Below, piece after piece: positions 58,889 through 64,000 of a stretch of DNA of 64,000 nucleotides; position 1 is the stretch's first letter; every line of letters begins with the position of its first letter. A program made the translations under genes and the position numbers. This stretch comes from CAZEHS01 sp964649745. Its GTDB lineage: Bacteria; Bacillota; Clostridia; Peptostreptococcales; Acidaminobacteraceae. The notes beneath the pieces are model-generated. The model was given only the letters and a program-made list of their open reading frames with translations. It was not told the origin of the DNA and searched no databases. The stretch spans positions 56,022-120,021 of the forward strand of contig CAZYQI010000006.1 of assembly GCA_964649745.1 (NCBI GenBank). Direction: 5' to 3'.

Positions 58889-59957
58889 ATCGGTAATTAT
58901 TATTTCCGGCAAGAGCTATGGCCTCTTCCATGAGAATATGATGAAATTGCCAATCCAGATCTCCGGCGCAGTAGGATTGATTCCCCAAAATCACCAAATC
59001 CATATTGAATATCGGGTAATAATACACCCGGGCACTAATGCCTGGATCCTCCCCCGTGTGTCCATAACGGATTATCCTGTCACTTTCCACATCAAACCAG
59101 ATTCCGCAACCGTACTTCCAGTTTTTATCCACTTGAATCACCGGCTTAAGTATAAGATCTGTATACCGTTTATCCAGAAGAACACCGCTTCGCAGGGCCC
59201 TCATGAAACAGATCAGATCCCCCGCCGTGGAATAGGCGCCGCCGTCCGGAAGTCCATAAGCAGGAACGGAAAAAATATTGCGTTCCCATCCAACTAAAAC
59301 ATTATCTCCATTCCGGATAGGAATGTACCCCTCAGCCAAATGATCCGTCACCTGTGCCAGGGAGATGAAATCCGAGTGGTGCATTTCTGATTTTTTGAAT
59401 ACCCGCCTGCGGATCACTTCATCATAGGAGAGCCCGGAAGCCCTTTCAAGTATTAGTCCCAGCAGGATATAGCCGGCATTGCTGTAATCGAAACCCACCC
59501 CCGGTGCCTGTATCGGTGCTTCATCCATAAAGAAGGGCAAAAGCTTGGCAGGGGTATCCACGGCACAGGGCCCTATGGCCCTCCACAGATTTTCGAACCC
59601 CATGGGGTCATCATCGTCTGTATAATCCGCTATCCCGGAGGTGTGGGTCAGCAGCTGCATCACCGTTACCGACCGCGGGATCGCCACTTCGCCTAAATCG
59701 AGATAGTCCACCACGGAGGAATCCCATCGCAGCTTGCCTTCCATGATCAGCTGTACAATCGCCACTGCCGTGAACATTTTTGTAACCGATGCCGTAGCGA
59801 ATCGCGTTTCCATAGTGTTCTTCGTATGCCCCATCCGATTAGCCGGACCGCACGCCTTTTGGTAGACCGGCTTTCCGTCTCTGGCCAGCAGCACAACGCC
59901 CGAAAACAGTTCCTTTTCCAAAAACAGCTCTGTCATGCGATCAAAGGCATCAATCAT
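58887..59957 (-). CDS. Serine hydrolase of the beta-lactamase (class C-like) family
   Basis: A 356-residue penicillin-binding-like esterase/peptidase: SxxK in FATASVTKMFTAVA, YxN in FDYSNAGYILLGL, and HTG near the C-terminus (IRYGHTGEDPGISA). No signal peptide from the chosen start, so it is probably cytosolic. Family members are mostly esterases or D-peptidases; true beta-lactamase activity is not implied. ATG 59957 has GAGGTG ahead; the frame extends upstream into a repeat and is rejected. Confidence 0.87.
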   Translation of the reverse strand: MIDAFDRMTELFLEKELFSGVVLLARDGKPVYQKACGPANRMGHTKNTMETRFATASVTKMFTAVAIVQLIMEGKLRWDSSVVDYLDLGEVAIPRSVTVMQLLTHTSGIADYTDDDDPMGFENLWRAIGPCAVDTPAKLLPFFMDEAPIQAPGVGFDYSNAGYILLGLILERASGLSYDEVIRRRVFKKSEMHHSDFISLAQVTDHLAEGYIPIRNGDNVLVGWERNIFSVPAYGLPDGGAYSTAGDLICFMRALRSGVLLDKRYTDLILKPVIQVDKNWKYGCGIWFDVESDRIIRYGHTGEDPGISARVYYYPIFNMDLVILGNQSYCAGDLDWQFHHILMEEAIALAGNNNYR

Positions 59958-60036
59958 CAGGCTCACCTCACGGCTTGGGATGCTGATTAAGATTCTACAT
60001 ATAAGAAAAAACTCCTTCTTTTTTAGGCATGCAAAA

Positions 60037-60129
60037 GGGGAGAGACTGCGAATGATACACACCACCCCCACAACAACAGCTTGGCTGTCATTGCGAAATG
60101 GCGAATACCGACGCGGCAATCTCTCCCTT
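60037..60129. repeat. Imperfect inverted repeat with GAGATTGCCGCG / CGCAATGAC motifs
   Basis: The minus strand reads AGGGAGAGATTGCCGCG, then CGCAATGAC, and ends GTCTCTCCCC, giving imperfect inverted ends. The motif pair is one I recall from intergenic repeats of diverse bacteria. No ORF inside. This and the half-element at 60197 are all I see in 59958-60225. Confidence 0.55.
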
Positions 60130-60196
60130 AAGTTTATTCTGTATCGCATTCGGTTGCAGAAAGTTCTAAAAATCCAGTGATAAAGTACCTATAACA

Positions 60197-60214
60197 TTAA
60201 AACCTTTAGCCACG
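60197..60214 (-). repeat. Half-copy of the GTGGC(T)AAAGGTTT repeat end
   Basis: The minus strand reads CGTGGCTAAAGGTTTTAA, matching the outer flanks of elements b (29729) and d (39301). No partner arm is present. It lies just after the nrdJ stop. Confidence 0.45.
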
Positions 60215-60225
60215 TATGAAAAGCG

Positions 60226-62577
60226 TCATCTTACCGGACAGGCTCCGGATTCACAGCCGTCTGTGCCGATATCCAGCTGCACCTCCGCTTTTTCATACTT
60301 CTGCAGCAGGGATGGCCGGAAGGGTTTCATGGCTGCTTTTCGCCGCTTGTATTCCGCTTCGTCAATGGCCTCGTAGGGAAGCAGCTCATAGAAGCTGTCG
60401 TCCAGAGAAAGGAAGGAAATGGCCATAACATCCTCCCAGTTCTTCCATACCCACTCTTCCACCGCTTCCCACTCATGGGACCGAACATGGACGGTGATGG
60501 AGCAGTTGTGGTCCACATAATGCTCCATGAACAGCTTGTAATTCTCCAGTTGCTCCAGGGCTGTCACATCGTACTTGGTTTTTCCGTTGGGGGATTTTTC
60601 AGGGAATTCGATGACCTTGGTCCGGCAGGTTTCCCAATCCTGACCCACCTCCGGCTTGACGGGGTAACCCAGCTCCTCAGAAACCTTAACCAATGGATCG
60701 TTGGCATTGATGCGGACCCGGCGGATGAAATACGGGGAATGGGAATAGTGGACGCCACTGGATACGGAGGGCAGCTGTGACAGGGTCCCTTCCGGTTTAA
60801 CCGTGGTGGTCAGAATCGGCGGCTTGTCTCCCAACTCCATGGCATAGCTCTCCGCTTCCCGCTGTGCTACGCTCCTAAGTTTTTTCAATACCTCGATTTG
60901 TTCCTCTCGGCCCATTCCTGTGGCATTGACCATGTCCTGCCACCCGGTGAGGGAGCAGCCGATCAGCTTGTCGCGGCGCTGGACATCGTCCCATTTCGGA
61001 AGCTCCAGCTCCACACAAGTCATCCGGTAACCGGCTCTGGCCGAAAGCTTCTGTGCCTTCAGGAGACCGTTGAGATCCAAGGTGCCGTCCGCTTTGACAA
61101 AGGCAAACACATTCACCGTCGTCAGGTTACAAAGCCCCTTGCTGTCCAGCAGAATTTCGCCGCAAGGATTCACTCCATTGAAGTTGGGTCTGCGCTTCAG
61201 TCCTGCCTCGGCATTCACCCACCCCGGCTCTCCTGAATAGCGCATGGCTTCAATCTGCCAATGCAGCTTCTCACGGCTGGGTTTCTCCGTATAGTAGATG
61301 GAGTTGTTGCTCATCTGGCGGTGCATGATATCCTTATCAATGACCCATTGCCCTTCCACCTGCTTGTAAAGATGGGTCTTCGCCTCGATGCACTCCTGAT
61401 CGTTCTGATCTACCAGTACGATTTCAGCCGTCCTGCGCACGCCGCCGACTACAACATTCTCACCGATGACATTGGCGATATCAAGGCAATCGATGGGCTT
61501 CAGCTTCACTCGTTTGGTTTCATCAAGGATGCTGCGCTTGCGGATCACGCGGTTTATCTTCTCGAACATCGACTTCAGGCTGGAATGGCCGCTGGCAGTG
61601 CCACCGAACCGCTTCAGCCGCTCACCCACCGGCCGTACATGGTCGTAGTCTACGATAATGGTCTTAATGTCCCTGTATTCCAGGCTGTAGATCAAACGGA
61701 AATAGAACTCCAGCGCCTGTACCCAGCCTTCCTTGCTATCCCCTATGGTGATCTTCACCGTATTGTTATAAATGAACTCCAGGCTAGTGTTATCCTCCCG
61801 CTCAGAGGGACTCATGGCCGTATAATCCTTGTGGACCAGCTCGAAATCAGTTCTCACCTTCGGCAGCTTCTCCACATCCTCCTTCAGAATGCGAAGCCCC
61901 ACACCGCTGCCGATCATCAGCAGATAGAACACATCGCGGAACGCCTCAAAGCTGTCGATGATCTGGAAGGAACAGTTGAAATTGGACATGGGATAATGCT
62001 TGGTCACCTCCGTATTCCCCACCCAGAAGGTACGTCCGGAAAGGAACTGACGAAGATTGAAGATGTTGTCGTAAAGCTCTTCTGCTTCAGAGCGGCTGGT
62101 GGGTGCCAGGCTGCAGTTATATTCCACCGCCCGTTTCACCGTCTCCCACCAAAATTCCCTGCGCTTCGACTCGGGGAGCCAGCGGGAGTAGGTTCGGTAA
62201 TAAACAAAGTTTCCCAGCTCCCCCATGGGAGACATTTTGTGCTTGTAATGACTGATGTAATCATCGGATAGCAGGTTGCTGTCCGATGTCTGCGTCGAAC
62301 GGGTACGGTCCCTTTCATTGCGGTAAATGATATATTTTTTGGCAACATCCCGCCGTGGGCTCCCCATCAGCTGGTCTTCTACCATATCCTGAATCATTTC
62401 AACATCCAAGGGAACATCGCTGCCCTTCAGATCCTCATAGATCTTCTTGGCAATGGATTCGCTGAGCTTGTGGTCCACGCCCTTTTCTGTTTCCATCATG
62501 GCCTTCTCAATGGCCAGAACAATTTTAGTTCCGTCAAATTCAACGGAATTGCCGCTTCTTTTCGAGATTTTAACCAT
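60226..62577 (-). CDS. nrdJ: Adenosylcobalamin-dependent ribonucleoside-triphosphate reductase (class II)
   Basis: This enzyme makes dNTPs using adenosylcobalamin instead of a metal-tyrosyl radical. The 783-residue protein has an N-terminal ATP-cone (ISKRSGNSVEFDGTKIVLAI), then the barrel with CSFQIIDSF, the active-site NPCGEILL (Cys and Glu), PPILTTTVKPEGTLSQLPSVSSG, and the tail redox pair CESGAC near the end, as in the Lactobacillus leichmannii enzyme. GGAGGAG precedes the ATG. Two NrdR-like boxes overlap the promoter. It works with or without oxygen. Confidence 0.95.
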   Translation of the reverse strand: MVKISKRSGNSVEFDGTKIVLAIEKAMMETEKGVDHKLSESIAKKIYEDLKGSDVPLDVEMIQDMVEDQLMGSPRRDVAKKYIIYRNERDRTRSTQTSDSNLLSDDYISHYKHKMSPMGELGNFVYYRTYSRWLPESKRREFWWETVKRAVEYNCSLAPTSRSEAEELYDNIFNLRQFLSGRTFWVGNTEVTKHYPMSNFNCSFQIIDSFEAFRDVFYLLMIGSGVGLRILKEDVEKLPKVRTDFELVHKDYTAMSPSEREDNTSLEFIYNNTVKITIGDSKEGWVQALEFYFRLIYSLEYRDIKTIIVDYDHVRPVGERLKRFGGTASGHSSLKSMFEKINRVIRKRSILDETKRVKLKPIDCLDIANVIGENVVVGGVRRTAEIVLVDQNDQECIEAKTHLYKQVEGQWVIDKDIMHRQMSNNSIYYTEKPSREKLHWQIEAMRYSGEPGWVNAEAGLKRRPNFNGVNPCGEILLDSKGLCNLTTVNVFAFVKADGTLDLNGLLKAQKLSARAGYRMTCVELELPKWDDVQRRDKLIGCSLTGWQDMVNATGMGREEQIEVLKKLRSVAQREAESYAMELGDKPPILTTTVKPEGTLSQLPSVSSGVHYSHSPYFIRRVRINANDPLVKVSEELGYPVKPEVGQDWETCRTKVIEFPEKSPNGKTKYDVTALEQLENYKLFMEHYVDHNCSITVHVRSHEWEAVEEWVWKNWEDVMAISFLSLDDSFYELLPYEAIDEAEYKRRKAAMKPFRPSLLQKYEKAEVQLDIGTDGCESGACPVR

Positions 62578-62606
62578 TTGCTATTCTCCTCCTAAGTGGT
62601 GGCGAC

Positions 62607-62675
62607 CACCTATATTGTGTTGTCGCCACTGCGCGGTACACTATATATTGTATCATCGGCATATTTTGCGTTCAA
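62607..62675 (-). promoter_or_regulatory. nrdJ promoter with two NrdR boxes
   Basis: On the minus strand TTGAAC (62675-62670), 17 bp, TACAAT (62652-62647). NrdR-like boxes lie at 62638-62651 (ACACTATATATTGT, over the -10) and 62607-62620 (CACCTATATTGTGT), centres 31 bp apart, about three helical turns, as usual for NrdR. The leader also has a GTGGCGAC/GTCGCCAC stem just before the ribosome site. Confidence 0.8.
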
Positions 62676-62767
62676 CATAACAATATTTTTTGTCGCAACA
62701 AAATTTACCTTAAATGACTTCACAGAAAAGAGGTTTTGTGCATTTCCCATTTGGACCCTTCACCGCT

Positions 62768-62794
62768 TAAAAAAAGAAACCGGCTTCTGCCGGT
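62768..62794 (-). terminator. Terminator of the gene at 62807
   Basis: ACCGGC (62779-62784) pairs with GCCGGT (62789-62794), with a T run on the minus strand (62768-62778). Confidence 0.82.
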
Positions 62795-62806
62795 CCCTGT
62801 AATTTA

Positions 62807-63283
62807 TTACTTCATGTTCTGTGATGCCTTTGGGGCGTATTTTTTGAACAACTCTTCCATCTCTTCCTTCCCGGAGGTTGTGCGGATACTTCGCTGAGGC
62901 TTTCCCTCAAATTTAAGGACAACTTCCGGTTTCCCATTCTCATCCCATACCCATAGGCGCAATTCTTCCCAGTTGAAAAATTCCATTTCAATCATAAGAC
63001 CATGCTCATGGAACTGGTAAGGCTTAACACCCCGAACATATAACATAACGCAAAATACCATTATAATGCCGCCAAACATCCATTCCCCGTGAATAATATC
63101 ATTCACCCCTACTAGAACAAAGAAAGCCGCTGCGATAACATCCACATTATAACGCTTTCTGGGGAGTTTGAGTATTACTTCACCGGCTTTCTTGAGACCG
63201 TCAATATATTGCCTAATAATCCGGGCGGTGAACACTGTCGCAATGACCAGCATCAGCATTGAAAAGCTGTACAATATTTCCAT
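62807..63283 (-). CDS. Membrane protein with C-terminal DUF5673-like domain, unknown function
   Basis: A 158-residue protein: TM segments about 4-22, 49-66 and 68-84, then a soluble part (GVKPYQFHEHGLMIEMEFFNWEELRLWVWDENGKPEVVLKFEGKP). The FHEHGLM...WEEL pattern resembles small bacterial membrane proteins grouped as DUF5673; I am not certain. ATG 63283 has GAGGTGA six bases ahead. It starts 6 bp after the thioredoxin-like gene, so they form an operon. Confidence 0.72.
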   Translation of the reverse strand: MEILYSFSMLMLVIATVFTARIIRQYIDGLKKAGEVILKLPRKRYNVDVIAAAFFVLVGVNDIIHGEWMFGGIIMVFCVMLYVRGVKPYQFHEHGLMIEMEFFNWEELRLWVWDENGKPEVVLKFEGKPQRSIRTTSGKEEMEELFKKYAPKASQNMK

Positions 63284-63289
63284 CAACCG

Positions 63290-63805
63290 TCACCTCGTGT
63301 TTTTAATATACGCCAACAGTTCTTCCGCTGTTGCGTCTGCATACTTACCAGCTTTATAGTCCTGCATGGCTACGATTCGCTGTGCCTGATCGCCTTCCAA
63401 AATTTTCTGCTTCAAGACTTCGGGTCTTTCAACGAAAATACCGGTTAGCTTCCCGTTGACAAATACCAGAAATGTGGGGATATATGCCTTGCGCTCCGTA
63501 TTATGTGCGCTGATCAGGGCTTCGTGACTTTCTCTCCCTAAAATCTTTACCGTAAGGCGTGGGCTGTGTTCGGCCATCAGTTCCAGCACCGTGAGATTGA
63601 TGACACAGTCCGGACACCACGGCTCCGAAAATGCCAGCACCTGTACTTCGTCGGTCAACGCCGTGATTTCCTTCACCGCGGCTTCACTTACCGAATAGGT
63701 CATTATCTTCTCTCGCAGCTCGTTCAGCCGCGGGTCGTTCCCATCGAAATATCCCGGCAGGGGTTTGGCTTCATTCCATAGGGTAATAAACTGCTTGTGA
63801 TCCAT
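63290..63805 (-). CDS. Thioredoxin family protein
   Basis: A 171-residue cytosolic protein with the thioredoxin-fold active site AFSEPWCPDC (CxxC) at about residue 60-65 and a cis-Pro segment (AYIPTFLVFVNGK). N- and C-terminal helical extensions make it longer than thioredoxin (about 105). The WCPDC site is seen in a group of thioredoxin-like proteins of unknown client. AGGAGG precedes the ATG. Confidence 0.86.
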   Translation of the reverse strand: MDHKQFITLWNEAKPLPGYFDGNDPRLNELREKIMTYSVSEAAVKEITALTDEVQVLAFSEPWCPDCVINLTVLELMAEHSPRLTVKILGRESHEALISAHNTERKAYIPTFLVFVNGKLTGIFVERPEVLKQKILEGDQAQRIVAMQDYKAGKYADATAEELLAYIKNTR

Positions 63806-63906
63806 CCTGAACCTCCTGTCTTATCAGTGTGTTCCTTAATTATAGCACAGACCGATACAGCGATATGAAAGGCCGGCCATTAATTTTTCGTAAGGGGCAA
63901 AAACGA

Positions 63907-63932
63907 AAAAGACACCCTAATGGATGTCTTTT
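63907..63932 (-). terminator. Terminator of rRNA operon
   Basis: AAAAGACACCC pairs with GGATGTCTTTT (one mismatch) and ends in T5 on the minus strand, a few bases after the 5S gene. Confidence 0.85.
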
Positions 63933-63938
63933 CAGAAA

Positions 63939-64000
63939 CCTGGCAACGACCTACTCTCCCGGGACCCTGCGGTCCAAGTACCATCGGCGCTGGAGAGCTT
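63939..64000 (-). rRNA. rrf: 5S rRNA, 3' part (cut by window edge)
   Basis: The minus strand reads GCGCCGATGGTACTTGGACC, then GCAGGGTCCCGGGAGAGTAGG and ends TCGTTGCCAGG, the conserved 3' half of bacterial 5S rRNA. The 5' part and presumably 23S and 16S lie beyond the right edge. Confidence 0.95.

Noticed and set aside
59958..60149. N-terminal extension of the beta-lactamase-like protein
   Set aside because: The extra 64 codons lie in a dispersed repeat and lack protein-like conservation; GAGGTG marks the start at 59957.

Overview
The window looks like chromosomal DNA from an anaerobic, motile member of the Bacillota (Clostridia type). Pointers are a tungsten/molybdenum cofactor block with an aldehyde:ferredoxin oxidoreductase, a B12-dependent class II ribonucleotide reductase, a single-chain PurL, flagellar sigma-28 promoters, Firmicutes-type LexA, Fur and NrdR boxes, and AGGAGG-like ribosome binding sites before most genes. 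I cannot name the species. Most genes lie on the minus strand; the plus-strand genes are at 3031, 13640, 16715, 21004, 38249 and 55566. No phage, insertion sequence, CRISPR array or tRNA was seen.

Layout. 1-2.8 kb: ligA (cut by the left edge) and pcrA. 3.0-4.7 kb: a chemoreceptor under a Fur-like promoter. 4.8-7.6 kb: a sigma-28 operon of a FliK-like protein, an FlhB-C-like protein and YaaR. 7.7-9.6 kb: a DHH phosphoesterase and an EamA transporter. 9.6-12.1 kb: feoA, feoB and a small FeoB-associated Cys-rich protein with three Fur-like boxes. 12.2-17.2 kb: a flavoprotein, a sigma-28 driven Asp-rich protein, two CheY-like regulators with a degenerate DHH protein, and a membrane protein. 17.3-25.7 kb: FMN-riboswitch-controlled RibU, Tpx, a Cache histidine kinase, a ferredoxin, Ppx/GppA, PilZ, a histidine phosphatase, a HesB-like protein and a secreted copper-amine-oxidase-N protein. 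25.8-38.1 kb: a methyltransferase and the purine pathway purL-purE-purC-purF-purM-purN-purH-purD, with a divergent LysR regulator at 38.2 kb. 39.4-41.4 kb: a second chemoreceptor. 41.7-55.0 kb: the tungsten/pterin block. 55.2-63.8 kb: a possible 36-residue ORF, a pseudouridine synthase, a sensor GGDEF/HD-GYP protein, a beta-lactamase-like protein, nrdJ, a membrane protein and a thioredoxin-like protein. The right edge enters a 5S rRNA, the end of an rRNA operon lying beyond the window.

How the genes fit together. The tungsten block is the most coherent system. tupB-tupC-tupA import tungstate behind an apparent attenuator. MoaA, MoaC, a MoeA, a MoeA with a binding-protein-like tail and a MOSC protein act in pterin cofactor synthesis. 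A sigma-54 activator ends the operon and faces a sigma-54 promoter (44997-45012) that would drive aor, two MoaD/ThiS-like carriers and a ThiF-type E1. A second theme is dispersed inverted-repeat elements (consensus ends GCCRCRGAT) at 27.9, 29.6, 32.9, 39.2 and 49.0 kb, three of them in gaps of the pur operon. A third is a roughly 275-bp nested palindrome at 56248-56522 between convergent genes.
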